Shown: positions 1 to 8,281, counted from the stretch's first letter. The stretch is DNA of 64,000 nt from Mycolicibacterium hodleri (GCF_006439015.1 NZ_RCZG01000001.1:434001-498000); one strand, 5' to 3'. Program-made: numbers and translations. Notes: generated by a model not told the origin, from the letters alone.

Positions 1-348
1 CTCTAGCTGGTGCCTGCTCGCCTCGAGATTGTCAGCCAGGAAGGCGCGGGCGATCAGGAGAAGCTCCGAGATCCTCGGGTGGGCGAGCTGGTAGTACACG
101 GCGTTCGCCACCCGACGACCGAGCACCACGTGGTGCCGCTTGAGAACGGCGAGGTGTTGGGAGAGGAGAGTCGGCTCGATGCCCGTTGCCGCCAGGATCT
201 CGCTGACCGGTATCGGATGGTCGCTCGCCGACAGGATCTCCAGCGTCCTGATCCGTGCCGGATGCGCAAGTGCCTTGAACAGATTGGCCTTGATTTCGTA
301 GAGGGGCCTCTCGGGCCGCTCCGCTCCGTAGGACACGTGTTGCGGCAC
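1..348 (-). CDS. ArsR-family winged-helix regulator, cut by the left edge
   Basis: The minus-strand frame stays open from a GTG at 348 to the window edge, giving about 116 residues with no stop. It begins MPQHVSYGAERPERPLYEIK and continues with the ArsR pattern LFKALAHPARIRTLEIL, then a recognition-helix region around EPTLLSQHLAVLKRHHVVLGRR. An AGGGG lies about six bases before the GTG, and a GTG at 336 is an alternative start. No cysteine occurs in the visible part, so the classical thiolate metal site of SmtB/ArsR sensors is absent here and the ligand cannot be guessed. An inverted repeat just upstream suggests autoregulation. The C-terminus and any downstream partner lie outside the window. 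Confidence 0.85.
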   Translation of the reverse strand, partial: MPQHVSYGAERPERPLYEIKANLFKALAHPARIRTLEILSASDHPIPVSEILAATGIEPTLLSQHLAVLKRHHVVLGRRVANAVYYQLAHPRISELLLIARAFLADNLEASRHQLE

Positions 349-365
349 CGGGCACCCCTGATTGA

Positions 366-389
366 TGAATTGAATGAATTCTCAATTCA
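366..389. promoter_or_regulatory. Inverted repeat, candidate ArsR operator
   Basis: TGAATTGA (366-373) and TCAATTCA (382-389) are perfect 8-base complementary arms around an AT-rich 8-base centre, in an otherwise GC-rich region. The repeat lies 18 bases upstream of the ArsR start, a usual place for an autoregulatory operator. Binding by this ArsR is inference. Confidence 0.5.
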
Positions 390-490
390 CCCTAGCCCCG
401 ACAATCGCCTTTGGGCAATCCGGCGATAAATCGGGTTGCACGCCCCGGCCTTGGGCTACTACCGTGTCCCTCGTGCCGAAGCGACTCGTA

Positions 491-548
491 GTAGCAACCC
501 ACAGCGGGGTCTGACTCAGACCGACCCCTCGCTGTGGGTCGTTGCTAC
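491..548. other. Long hairpin upstream of the LeuA-domain gene
   Basis: The outer arms start with GTAGCAAC (491-498) and end with GTTGCTAC (541-548). The inner part pairs CCACAGCG with CGCTGTGG, and the tip is GTCTGA-C-TCAGAC. Small bulges interrupt an otherwise continuous stem of about 24 pairs. It sits 40 bases before the ATG of the LeuA regulatory-domain gene and may be a transcript leader or attenuator structure. It could instead be a dispersed palindromic repeat. No leader peptide rich in leucine codons was recognised. Confidence 0.65.
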
Positions 549-587
549 ACCGTCGGTCAATTCCTCTGACAAGAGAAGACCGGCCAC

Positions 588-1091
588 ATGTCATCCCCTT
601 CAGCGCCGCAATCCACCATTGGCGCAACGCCTTCCTTTGCAGCCCAATTCGACGGGCCGCTGCCTCGGGCGTTGCGCGAGGAGGCTGTTTCAATGTCCAA
701 CGACGCATTCCTCGCCAGGTACGCGCCGGCATCAGGGCCGGTGCGGCTCGGATACTGGCAGTGCACTGACGCCGATCGGCCCGCCACCCGGCTGGGTCCC
801 CAGGCACGCAACTATCAGGCGACGATCGCCGTCGGTGATCGGATCGGCACGTCCACCGCAGCGGCCAGCGGACCCGTCGGCGCCCTGACCGCGATGCTCC
901 ACGACAGGGGCATCCCCGTCGAGATAGCGGCGTTTCACCAGCGGCACGCCGACGGCAACACGGCGACCTTCATCCGTGGATCCGACGGTCTCCGCGACGA
1001 GTGGGCGATGGGCTGGGCGGAGGACCCCACGCAGTCGGCGTTGCGCGCGGTGGTCGCGTGTGCGAACCGGCTAGCGCAGTCCCGCGCGTAG
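588..1091 (+). CDS. Stand-alone LeuA-type regulatory (dimerisation) domain protein
   Basis: The product has 167 residues. From about residue 50 it resembles the C-terminal regulatory domain of 2-isopropylmalate synthase: VRLGYWQCTD, then a SGPVGALTAMLHDRGI segment like the GxGPxxAxxxAL region, then a repeat of the beta strands ending in VACANRLAQ. The catalytic TIM barrel is missing, so it cannot make isopropylmalate by itself. A role as a regulatory partner or small-molecule sensor is possible but unproven. An ATG at 693 (MSNDAFLARY) is an alternative start. Its last 21 bases overlap the end of the convergent membrane-protein gene. Confidence 0.65.
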   Translation: MSSPSAPQSTIGATPSFAAQFDGPLPRALREEAVSMSNDAFLARYAPASGPVRLGYWQCTDADRPATRLGPQARNYQATIAVGDRIGTSTAAASGPVGALTAMLHDRGIPVEIAAFHQRHADGNTATFIRGSDGLRDEWAMGWAEDPTQSALRAVVACANRLAQSRA

Positions 1092-1454
1092 GAGCCATAC
1101 GCCAAGGCCCACGGCCGCGGCCGGGGCGGCGACCAGCGCCGCCGTCGACGGCGGCAGCGAACCGTCGCGCCTACCGACTACTGCGGCGGCCCCGTCGGCG
1201 GTGTCACACGCCAGCCCCAATGCCACCCACGCCAACCGCTCGTCTTCCGGCGCACGCAGTGTCGCGGCACCCACCACGACGTCGCGCACTCCGAAAAGCC
1301 GCCACAGATAGGCAGATTCGGCCTGAGCGGCACCACGCATGCCGAACAGGCGTGCGGTGGTCACCGGCCTGATCCAGGCCAGCGCGCCGATGCCGATGCG
1401 CGTCGCCGACAATCCGATCACGCTGGCGCGGGCGGCGGTCTCCTTTGACACCAC
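1071..1454 (-). CDS. Small membrane protein downstream of cyp136
   Basis: The product has 127 residues with about three or four hydrophobic segments, including IGIGALAWI, WVALGLACDTADGAAAV and LVAAPAAAVGLGVWLL. The FGVRDVVVGAATL stretch is typical of small uncharacterised mycobacterial membrane proteins (DUF4267-like). Its ATG follows the cyp136 stop by one base, so it is very probably co-transcribed and translationally coupled with the P450 gene. No catalytic motif is visible and the function is unknown. Confidence 0.6.
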   Translation of the reverse strand: MVSKETAARASVIGLSATRIGIGALAWIRPVTTARLFGMRGAAQAESAYLWRLFGVRDVVVGAATLRAPEDERLAWVALGLACDTADGAAAVVGRRDGSLPPSTAALVAAPAAAVGLGVWLLRAGLR

Positions 1455-1455
1455 C

Positions 1456-2937
1456 TCAGCGCAGTGTGCGCAGGACGATCGGCATGCCGTCCATGGGCAC
1501 GGGCATGCCGCCGTAGTCCCACACCTGGGTGCGACCGGGATGCGCGGGCTCCAGCCGATACTTGCGCAGCAGCCGGTGCATGATCGTCTTCACCTCGAGT
1601 TGACCGAACAACATGCCAATGCACTTGTGCGAGCCGCCACCGAACGGCGTGAATCCGAAGCGATGCGTCTTGTGCTCGCTTCGCGGTTCGGCGAATCGCT
1701 CGGGGTCGAACGTCATTGGGTCAGTCCAGATCTCGGGTAACCGGTGGGTCATCCCCGGGTACGTGACGACGTTCGTGCCCGACGGTATGTAGTGGCCCAA
1801 TAGCTCCGTGTCACGCACAGTGCGCCGCATGGCCCACTGCACGGGGCTGACCAGTCGCATCGACTCGTTCATGACGAGGTCGAGTGATTCGAGTTTCTCC
1901 AGCGATTCGATGTCCACGGGGCCGTCGCCGAGGCGGTCGGACTCGTCGCGGCAGCGGTCCTGCCATTCGGGATTCTCGGCGAGGTAGTAGGCCATCGTGG
2001 TCGCCGTCGAGGTCGAGGTGTCATGCGCGGCCATCATCAGGAAGATCATGTGGTTGACGATGTCGGCGTCGGAGAACGTGTTGCCGTCCTCGTCCTCGGT
2101 ACGACAGAGCACCGACAAGAGGTCGTTGCCCTCCGAGCCGCGCTTCTCACTGACCCGGGCTTCGAAGTAGTTCTCAAGGAGCTTGCGGGCCTGCAGGCCG
2201 CGCCACCAGGTGAACGGCGGCACGCCGGTGCGGATGATCGCGTTGCCCGCGCGCACCGTCGTGGTGAAGGCGTTGTTTACCTTGGTCACCAGTTCGTGGT
2301 CGGTGCCCGGCTCGTGACCCATGAACACCATCGACGCGATGTCGAGGGTCATCTGCTTCATCGCGGGGTACAGCAGAAAACGAGGATCGTTGGCGACCCA
2401 GTCGTTCGCGATCACCTTCGAGACGACGGTGTCGACCTGCTCGGTGTAACCGACCAGCCGGGTGCGGACGAACGCCTCCTGCATGATCCGCCGATGGAAC
2501 ATGTGCTCGTCGAAGTCCAGCAGCATCAACCCGCGATGGAAGAACGGTCCGATGACCTGGGTCCACATCTGTTGCGAATACTCCTTGTTGCGGTTGGAGT
2601 AAAGCGCCTGGGCGGCATCGGGACCAAGTGCCGTCACCGCGGGCAGCACCGGTGAATCTGCGAACGACACCGGACCCTTGGTGTTGTAAAGGTGCATCAA
2701 GAATTCGGGTCCGCCACGGAACATCTCGACCATGTGGCCGAGCACCGGCAGCCCCTTGTCACCCATCACCGGCTTCAGGTCGCTGTCCGCCGGTGGCTGA
2801 GCCAACGCTCTCTGCGGGAACTCGGTGCGCAGTAGCCTGCGTTCCAGGGTGCCCATGCCGGGAAAGTTGTTGATGGACGGCGTAAACCGCCGTTTGGCCT
2901 GATCGATCAGGTAGTCGGGCGTGCTGATGGTCGCCAT
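1456..2937 (-). CDS. cyp136: Cytochrome P450, CYP136 family
   Basis: The 493-residue P450 has an I-helix oxygen-binding segment FLMMAAHDTSTST (A-A-H-D-T in place of A-G-x-D-T), the ExxR pair in NESMRL, and a heme loop FTPFGGGSHKCIG with the cysteine ligand near residue 439. The start MATISTPDY is chosen because AGGAG lies eight bases before its ATG; the frame runs further upstream but has no good ribosome site there. As in M. tuberculosis, the P450 is divergent from a TetR gene followed by an SDR gene. Electron partners are not encoded nearby and the substrate is unknown. The family assignment rests on similarity plus gene order. Confidence 0.9.
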   Translation of the reverse strand: MATISTPDYLIDQAKRRFTPSINNFPGMGTLERRLLRTEFPQRALAQPPADSDLKPVMGDKGLPVLGHMVEMFRGGPEFLMHLYNTKGPVSFADSPVLPAVTALGPDAAQALYSNRNKEYSQQMWTQVIGPFFHRGLMLLDFDEHMFHRRIMQEAFVRTRLVGYTEQVDTVVSKVIANDWVANDPRFLLYPAMKQMTLDIASMVFMGHEPGTDHELVTKVNNAFTTTVRAGNAIIRTGVPPFTWWRGLQARKLLENYFEARVSEKRGSEGNDLLSVLCRTEDEDGNTFSDADIVNHMIFLMMAAHDTSTSTATTMAYYLAENPEWQDRCRDESDRLGDGPVDIESLEKLESLDLVMNESMRLVSPVQWAMRRTVRDTELLGHYIPSGTNVVTYPGMTHRLPEIWTDPMTFDPERFAEPRSEHKTHRFGFTPFGGGSHKCIGMLFGQLEVKTIMHRLLRKYRLEPAHPGRTQVWDYGGMPVPMDGMPIVLRTLR

Positions 2938-3003
2938 CGGCAATCTCCTGGGCTGGGGATGTGTGTGGTCGAACTCACTCAATGCGACCATCCTGTAGTC
3001 CAC

Positions 3004-3021
3004 ACTTGACGCATGTCAAGT
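3004..3021. promoter_or_regulatory. Palindrome between cyp136 and its TetR gene
   Basis: ACTTGAC-gcat-GTCAAGT has perfect 7-base arms. It lies in the 122-base divergent gap between cyp136 (start 2937) and the TetR gene (start 3060). This is the likely operator for autorepression and for control of the P450. The assignment is by position and symmetry only. Confidence 0.5.
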
Positions 3022-3059
3022 TTTGCTCTGCCGTGTCGTCGATGCAAAGGTTGTCGGTG

Positions 3060-3695
3060 ATGAGTGCCGAATCCGTCCCCAGCGAGGCCCGCCGCAGCCG
3101 TGGCGACCGCCAGCGTGACGCGATCGTCGGCGCGGTGCGCGAGCTGCTCGAGGTCAAGGCCTTCTCGGACCTGTCCGTCAGCGTGATCAGCGAGCGCGCG
3201 GGCGTCGCCAGGTCGGGCTTCTACTTTTACTTCGACTCGAAGTACGCCGTGCTTGCCGTCGTCGTCGCCGACGCAATGGCCGAACTCGACAAGCTCACCC
3301 ATGACTTCGCGCCGCGCGAGCGGGGGGAGACGCCGTCGGAGTTCGCCAAGCGCATGGTTGGTAGCGCGGCGGCGGTGTTCGCGCACAACGATCCGGTCAT
3401 GAGGGCCTGCACGTTGGCGCAGAACACCGATGCGCAGCTGCGAGACTTGATGAACGACTTCGCGGACGCCTTGATCTACAAGATCGTGGGTCTCGTCGGT
3501 CAGGACGCAGGCGCGCGTCCGATTTCCGAGGATCTGCCGGCACTGGTCCGCACGCTCATCGCGACGACCGCAATGACCTTGTCCAATGACAGTGCCTTCG
3601 TGGGCAGGCACGACGATCCGGCCCGCGCCGTTGCGGTGCTCGAGCGACTGTGGCTGAACGCGCTGTGGGGTGGCGGGCGCGTCTCCGGCACCTGA
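3060..3695 (+). CDS. TetR-family regulator divergent from cyp136
   Basis: The 211-residue product has the N-terminal helix-turn-helix LSVSVISERAGVARSGFYFYFDSKYAVLAVVV, the standard TetR DNA-binding pattern, followed by an all-helical ligand domain. The ATG at 3060 (MSAESVPSEARR) is preferred over upstream codons because those would put the palindrome inside the coding region. It corresponds by sequence type and order to the TetR beside CYP136 in M. tuberculosis. The SDR gene follows after 21 bases, so the two may form an operon. It probably represses the P450 through the palindrome at 3004-3021. Confidence 0.85.
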   Translation: MSAESVPSEARRSRGDRQRDAIVGAVRELLEVKAFSDLSVSVISERAGVARSGFYFYFDSKYAVLAVVVADAMAELDKLTHDFAPRERGETPSEFAKRMVGSAAAVFAHNDPVMRACTLAQNTDAQLRDLMNDFADALIYKIVGLVGQDAGARPISEDLPALVRTLIATTAMTLSNDSAFVGRHDDPARAVAVLERLWLNALWGGGRVSGT

Positions 3696-3716
3696 CCTGT
3701 CGGTAGGGTCGGCCTC

Positions 3717-4583
3717 ATGGCGCAGGGGTATGCAGGCAAACGGTGTTTCCTCACGGGTGCCGCGAGCGGAATCGGCCGTTCGACGGCACTGAAGCTGGCC
3801 GCCGAAGGCGCCGAATTGTTCCTCACCGACCGCAATGCCGAGGGTCTCGCCCAGACGGTCGCCGACGCGCGTGCCCTTGGCGCGTCGGTTCCGGCTCATC
3901 GTGCGCTCGACATCTCGGACTACGACGCGGTGGCGGCCTTTGCCGCCGACATTCACGATGCGATCGGGGGCACCACCCCGGCGATGGACGTCGTGATGAA
4001 CATCGCGGGAGTGTCCGCATGGGGCACGGTGAGCCATCTGAGTCACCGACACTGGGAGTCGATGGTCGCAATCAACCTGATGGGACCCATCCACGTCATC
4101 GAATCGTTCGTGCCGCCCATGGTCGCGGCGGGCCGCGGCGGGAGCCTGGTCAATGTCTCGTCGGCGGCCGGCCTGGTGGCGCTTCCCTGGCATGCGGCCT
4201 ACAGCGCGAGCAAGTTCGGTCTGCTCGGTGTCAGCGAGGTGCTGCGCTTCGATCTCGCCCGGCACGGCATCGGGGTGTCCGTGGTGGTGCCCGGTGCGGT
4301 GCGGACGCCATTGGTCGACTCCGTCGAGATCGCGGGCGCAGACCGTGATCACCCGCAGGTGCGCAAGTGGATCGACAGGTTCAGTGGGCACGCCGTCACT
4401 CCGGAGGTGGCAGCCGACAAGATGCTTCGCGGCGTTTCCCGAAACCGATTCCTGATCTACACGTCTCACGACATCCGCGCGCTGTACGCGTTCAAGCGGG
4501 TCGCGTGGTGGCCCTACAGCGTCGCGATGCGGCGGGTCAACGTCATCTTCACCCGCGCGCTGCGGCCGTCCAAGACTCCTTGA
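3717..4583 (+). CDS. Short-chain dehydrogenase/reductase
   Basis: The 288-residue product is a classical SDR. It has the nucleotide-binding motif TGAASGIG near residue 13, the MNIAGVS equivalent of NNAG, and the catalytic serine in NVSSAAG followed by YSASK. The C-terminal part after residue 230 (RNRFLIYTSHDIRALYAFKRVAWWPYSVAMRRVN) is longer and more basic than in short SDRs and may associate with membrane. It belongs with CYP136 and TetR in a conserved block, so it may act on the same lipid or steroid-like substrate. Cofactor preference cannot be read with certainty. Confidence 0.88.
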   Translation: MAQGYAGKRCFLTGAASGIGRSTALKLAAEGAELFLTDRNAEGLAQTVADARALGASVPAHRALDISDYDAVAAFAADIHDAIGGTTPAMDVVMNIAGVSAWGTVSHLSHRHWESMVAINLMGPIHVIESFVPPMVAAGRGGSLVNVSSAAGLVALPWHAAYSASKFGLLGVSEVLRFDLARHGIGVSVVVPGAVRTPLVDSVEIAGADRDHPQVRKWIDRFSGHAVTPEVAADKMLRGVSRNRFLIYTSHDIRALYAFKRVAWWPYSVAMRRVNVIFTRALRPSKTP

Positions 4584-4586
4584 GCA

Positions 4587-5735
4587 CTACCGCTTGCCCC
4601 AGTCCCACGGCGGTGCGGTGAGCATCGTCTGGTCGACGACCCGAGTCTCGCCCCACTCCTTGGTTAGCTCGATCTCGCTGGAGTCCTCGGAGTCGAGATG
4701 CTCGCGCATCGCCCGTGAATGCGTGACGACCACGACTTGACTGCCAGCTGAGGCCACGCGGATCATCGTCGCCAGCGGTGCCAGTAGGTCGGGGTGCAGG
4801 GACGTCTCTGGTTCGTTGAGTACCACGAGTGAGGGAGGTCGAGGGCTCGACAAGGCCGCCGCCCAGAGGAGGAAACGCAAGGTGCCATCGGATAGTTCGG
4901 CGGCGCGAAGCGGCCGCAGCATTCCCCTCTGATGCAGCTGCAGCTCGAAGATCCCGTCGTGGACCGCGACTGAGACCTCGGCACCGTCGAAGGCGTCGGC
5001 CACCGCCCGGGGCAGATCGTCGGACCCCGCCTCCACGATCGTCTGAACGGCAGCGGCCAGGTCGCCGCCGTCGTCGGACAGCACGGGCGTGCGGGTGCCG
5101 ACGCGAGGCGTGCGCGCCGGTGCGTCGGAGTCGACCCGAAAGCCGTCGTAGAACCGCCAGTCGCGCAGTCGATCTCGCACGGCGGCGAGCTCGGGCAGGG
5201 CGTACTCAGCGAGCACACTGCGGTAGACGGGAAGTGCGCGGGTCAGTTCGGTGAAGCCGCCACCCGAGTCGTCGGCGACCTCGGCGTACTCGCCAATGCG
5301 ACGTACCAGCGATGCGCTCGGACGAAGCCGCGGACCGGCGAACACCATCTCCCGCTTGATCTCCGGGTCACGCGCGAAGAACGATCCGGGACCCGCGAAC
5401 TGCGGTAGACCGAGATCGATCAGATAGCCGAAATCATCTGAGGCGAAGCCGAGTTCCAGCGCCACGGGGCGAACCCGTGTGGTGCCCTGGGTGGTCCCGG
5501 TGCGGCGCGCGCCGCCAGTGCTCTCTGGGCCCGCCCATAGCACTGACTCGAGCCCACCCTCACGTGCCAGCGAGCCGATCACCTCCCCGCGGCCGCAGTC
5601 GGCAAGGAGTTTCAACGCGCGGTACACCGATGACTTGCCGGTGCCGTTGGCGCCGGTGACGATGGTCAGACCCGTGAGCGGAACGACGACCTCGCGCATC
5701 GACCGGTAGCCGCGAATTGCGACGGTGTGCAACAT
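4587..5735 (-). CDS. AAA family ATPase of the RecF/OLD-like type
   Basis: The start MLHTVAIRGYRSMREV gives 382 residues with a Walker A GANGTGKS at 28-35, an ABC-like signature LSDGTLRFLLWAAAL and a Walker B region LVVLNEPETSLHPDLL. The Asn where Asp is usual seems typical of this predicted-ATPase group (COG4637). A switch histidine follows in VVVVTHSRAM. No nuclease (TOPRIM) domain is attached, unlike OLD proteins. The 3-prime end almost touches the convergent SDR gene. It ends 10 bases after dinB2 begins its downstream side and points the same way, so it may be co-transcribed with dinB2 and have a DNA-related role. The exact function is unknown. Confidence 0.82.
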   Translation of the reverse strand: MLHTVAIRGYRSMREVVVPLTGLTIVTGANGTGKSSVYRALKLLADCGRGEVIGSLAREGGLESVLWAGPESTGGARRTGTTQGTTRVRPVALELGFASDDFGYLIDLGLPQFAGPGSFFARDPEIKREMVFAGPRLRPSASLVRRIGEYAEVADDSGGGFTELTRALPVYRSVLAEYALPELAAVRDRLRDWRFYDGFRVDSDAPARTPRVGTRTPVLSDDGGDLAAAVQTIVEAGSDDLPRAVADAFDGAEVSVAVHDGIFELQLHQRGMLRPLRAAELSDGTLRFLLWAAALSSPRPPSLVVLNEPETSLHPDLLAPLATMIRVASAGSQVVVVTHSRAMREHLDSEDSSEIELTKEWGETRVVDQTMLTAPPWDWGKR

Positions 5736-5745
5736 GCTCCCGAGG

Positions 5746-6801
5746 CTAGGTGCCCTCGACGACAGTGGGAGCAGCAGCCGTCGGCATGGCCAGTTCCAAT
5801 CGGACGCCGAGCAGTCGCACCGGGCGATCCAACTCGAACTGATCAAAGACCGACAGAGCGGTGTCGACGACGGCGGACTCGTCGGTTCCTGCAGTGGTGA
5901 GCTTGCGGATCTTGGTTCTGGTGAAGAACGTCTTGGTGCGGACGGTCACGGCGACGCGGGTCACCGTCCGGTCCTGTTCGACGACCTCGGCGAGCGTCCT
6001 GCGCGTGAGGTCGGTGATCGCCGCGTCCATCTCGTGCCTTTGGGTGAGATCCTCGGCGAAGGTGATCACGTGACTACGCGATCTCGCCACCCACGGCTCG
6101 GCGCTGACGTTCGAGTCGCCGCCGCCCTTGGCCAGCAACAGGATCCACAGTCCGGTCCTGGGGCCGAAGGTGGACACGAGTACCTCGGAGTCGGTTGCAG
6201 CCAAGTCGCCGACTGTGGTGATGTCAAGTCCGGCAAGCCGTTTGGCTGTCTTTGGTCCGACGCCCCACAATTCGCCGACATCGCGATCACCCATGACCGT
6301 CATCCAGTTGTCGTCGTCGAGGCGGTATACCCCCGCCGGCTTGCCGAAGCCGGTCGCCACCTTGGCGCGCTGCTTGTTGTCACTGATCCCGACCGAACAC
6401 GAGAGTCCCGTCTCGGCCTCGACGACGTGCCGGATGCGTTGGGCCAACTCGAAGGGGTCCGCCACGTCGGCGCCGAGGTAAGCCTCGTCCCACCCCCACA
6501 CCTCGAGCGGATGACCGAGATCGCGAAGCACGGCCATCACCTCATCGGACGCCTCGTCATAGGCCGTCGGGTCCGATGCCAGAAACGTCGCCTCTGGGCA
6601 CTTGCGGGCGGCGACGCGTAGCGGCATGCCTGCGTGCACGCCGTATGTGCGCGCTTCGTAGGAAGCGCAGGTCACCACCTTGCGCGGCTCGGCTGGGTCA
6701 CCGTTGCCTCCGACGATTACGGGCAGGCCGACGAGTTCGGGACGCCGTCGGAGTTCGACCGATGCGAGAAACTGATCGAGGTCGACGTGCAATACCCACA
6801 T
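5746..6801 (-). CDS. dinB2: Y-family DNA polymerase DinB2
   Basis: The 351-residue product starts MWVLHVDLDQFLASVELRRRP. Asp7 and the DE pair in WGWDEAYLGADV carry the metal-binding carboxylates. Finger, thumb and little-finger regions follow, with the helix-hairpin-helix in WGVGPKTAKRLAGLDITTVGDLA. At the ribose steric-gate position, where most DinB enzymes have Phe or Tyr, this protein has Leu12. That is the hallmark of mycobacterial DinB2, which is known to insert ribonucleotides. The protein ends directly after the little finger and lacks a C-terminal beta-clamp peptide, also a DinB2 trait. It is transcribed behind a TetR gene with a 4-base gap. Confidence 0.93.
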   Translation of the reverse strand: MWVLHVDLDQFLASVELRRRPELVGLPVIVGGNGDPAEPRKVVTCASYEARTYGVHAGMPLRVAARKCPEATFLASDPTAYDEASDEVMAVLRDLGHPLEVWGWDEAYLGADVADPFELAQRIRHVVEAETGLSCSVGISDNKQRAKVATGFGKPAGVYRLDDDNWMTVMGDRDVGELWGVGPKTAKRLAGLDITTVGDLAATDSEVLVSTFGPRTGLWILLLAKGGGDSNVSAEPWVARSRSHVITFAEDLTQRHEMDAAITDLTRRTLAEVVEQDRTVTRVAVTVRTKTFFTRTKIRKLTTAGTDESAVVDTALSVFDQFELDRPVRLLGVRLELAMPTAAAPTVVEGT

Positions 6802-6805
6802 GGCG

Positions 6806-7414
6806 TCACGTTCCGCAGAGCTTGCGCGCCAAGCTCTCCCACGCATCACCCTGCTGTTGGAGGCTGCGGCCCAGATCGTCGACCTGATGGGTGACGTAGT
6901 CGGCGTCGAGTAGTGCCAGCAGTGCATCGGTCTGAGCGTCGAGATCGCCCGTCGTGCCCGCTGCCTCGAGCAACATCCGGACATGGGTGCGGTGCAGGGT
7001 GGCCGGTGGGTTGAAACGCGTCTGCGGATCACTGTTGGCGTCGGAGAGCAGGACGCGGTGATCCCAGGCGAACCGCAAGCGCTCGTGCCCGTAGGCCAGC
7101 AGTCGCTCCAGAGGTGGCACCCCGGGTCCGAGCGGCGGCGGGCCGAACATGAACGCTTGCTGCTCGGCCTTCTCGGCCTCGTCGAGGAGCACGATCATGA
7201 GACCGGCCCGGCTGCCGAAGCGTCGGAACAGGGTGCCCTTGCCGACGCCGGCGGCGGCGGCGACGTCGTCCATCGTCACGGTGTCGGCGCCATGCTCGTC
7301 GATGAGCCGGCGGGCAGCCGTCAACAGTAGTGCGCGATTGCGCGCGGCGTCGCCACGCTCCGTCGGCGCAGAATCGGTGACCGATAGCCCGACCAGCCCG
7401 TCACCAGTGCTCAT
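6806..7414 (-). CDS. TetR-family regulator upstream of dinB2
   Basis: The 202-residue product has the TetR helix-turn-helix VTMDDVAAAAGVGKGTLFRRFGSRAGLMIVLL near residues 45-75 and a helical C-terminal domain. It is the first gene of a minus-strand unit that continues into dinB2 and possibly the AAA ATPase. The perfect palindrome at 7444-7457 lies just upstream, shared with the divergent FMN reductase gene, and is the probable operator. The same three-gene neighbourhood (TetR, dinP, FMN reductase) exists in M. tuberculosis. Confidence 0.88.
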   Translation of the reverse strand: MSTGDGLVGLSVTDSAPTERGDAARNRALLLTAARRLIDEHGADTVTMDDVAAAAGVGKGTLFRRFGSRAGLMIVLLDEAEKAEQQAFMFGPPPLGPGVPPLERLLAYGHERLRFAWDHRVLLSDANSDPQTRFNPPATLHRTHVRMLLEAAGTTGDLDAQTDALLALLDADYVTHQVDDLGRSLQQQGDAWESLARKLCGT

Positions 7415-7443
7415 GCCTGCACTTTAGCTCAGCAGGAATGAAT

Positions 7444-7457
7444 CGGACCATGGTCCG
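7444..7457. promoter_or_regulatory. Palindromic TetR operator candidate
   Basis: CGGACCATGGTCCG is a perfect 14-base palindrome centred between the TetR gene (start 7414) and the FMN reductase gene (start 7509). With flanks it reads AAT...GTT, slightly extending the symmetry. GGACC-type palindromes are common TetR operators. Control of both directions is inferred from position. Confidence 0.55.
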
Positions 7458-7508
7458 GTTACCCTGTGAGAGGATCGGGACGAAGCGACCGGAAGGGGCT
7501 CGAGGAGC

Positions 7509-8051
7509 ATGGCGGACGTAAAGATACTGGTACTGGTGGGCAGCCTTCGCGCAGCGTCGTTGAACCGTCAGTTGGCCGAGGTGGCGGCCGAGTCAGCTCC
7601 GGCGGGAGTGTCGCTGCAGCTCTTCGACCGGCTTGGCGAATTGCCGTTCTACAACGAGGACGTCGACGGCGAAGGGGTCGCCGAGCCAGTACAGGCGCTG
7701 CGCCTGGCCGCGGAGGAAGCGGACGCCGCTCTGGTCGTGACGCCCGAGTACAACGGCAGCATTCCCGGCGTGCTGAAGAACGCGATCGACTGGCTGTCGC
7801 GGCCCTTCGGCAACGGAGCGCTCAAGGGCAAGCCCCTAGCGGTGGTGGGGACGGCACTCGGCCAGTACGGCGGCGTCTGGGGGCACGACGAAACGCGCAA
7901 GTCGTTCGGCATCGCGGGGCCACGGGTGATCGAGGACGTCAAGCTCTCGGTACCCGCCAAGGTCTTCGATGGCAAGCACCCGAGAGAGAATGCCGACGTC
8001 GTCCAGCAGGTTCGCGAAGTGGTCGAGAAGTTGGTCGCCGAGGTCAGCTGA
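7509..8051 (+). CDS. NADPH-dependent FMN reductase family protein
   Basis: The 180-residue flavodoxin-fold protein carries GSLRAASLNRQLA (FMN phosphate loop, residues 11-23) and the family motif PEYNGSIPGVLKNAIDWLSRP around residue 80. GAGGAG precedes the ATG. It is predicted to reduce FMN or quinone-like acceptors with NADPH. It is divergent from the TetR-dinB2 unit and likely controlled by the palindrome between them. A hairpin terminator follows, so it is probably monocistronic and separate from nrdHIE. Confidence 0.9.
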   Translation: MADVKILVLVGSLRAASLNRQLAEVAAESAPAGVSLQLFDRLGELPFYNEDVDGEGVAEPVQALRLAAEEADAALVVTPEYNGSIPGVLKNAIDWLSRPFGNGALKGKPLAVVGTALGQYGGVWGHDETRKSFGIAGPRVIEDVKLSVPAKVFDGKHPRENADVVQQVREVVEKLVAEVS

Positions 8052-8065
8052 GACCGCACGTCGCC

Positions 8066-8104
8066 AAGCCGTCGACGAGCCCTGATGGGGGCCGTCGGCG
8101 GCTT
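8066..8104 (+). terminator. Hairpin terminator after the FMN reductase gene
   Basis: AAGCCGTCGACG at 8066-8077 pairs imperfectly with CGTCGGCGGCTT ending at 8104, with a GC-rich core and a short loop. Only TTTG follows, as is usual for mycobacterial terminators. It lies 15 bases after the stop. Confidence 0.55.
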
Positions 8105-8281
8105 TGCTGTCACGCGATGGCGGGAGAGCTCTGTCGGTGGGTGATGGTACCTCTGTTGGGCACGCGCGACACGTGTTGTCTGTGACGTGCGACACGCCGA
8201 GAAAAGTCCAGTTCGTGGGCTTACGACCAGGGAATTCCATCAATGTCGTTCAGAACATCTTGTATCTCTACTGATTGTCGG

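Noticed and set aside
2979..4469. 496-codon minus-strand frame across the TetR and SDR genes
   Set aside because: It covers two well-supported plus-strand genes plus the operator, and its residue pattern is that of an antisense frame.
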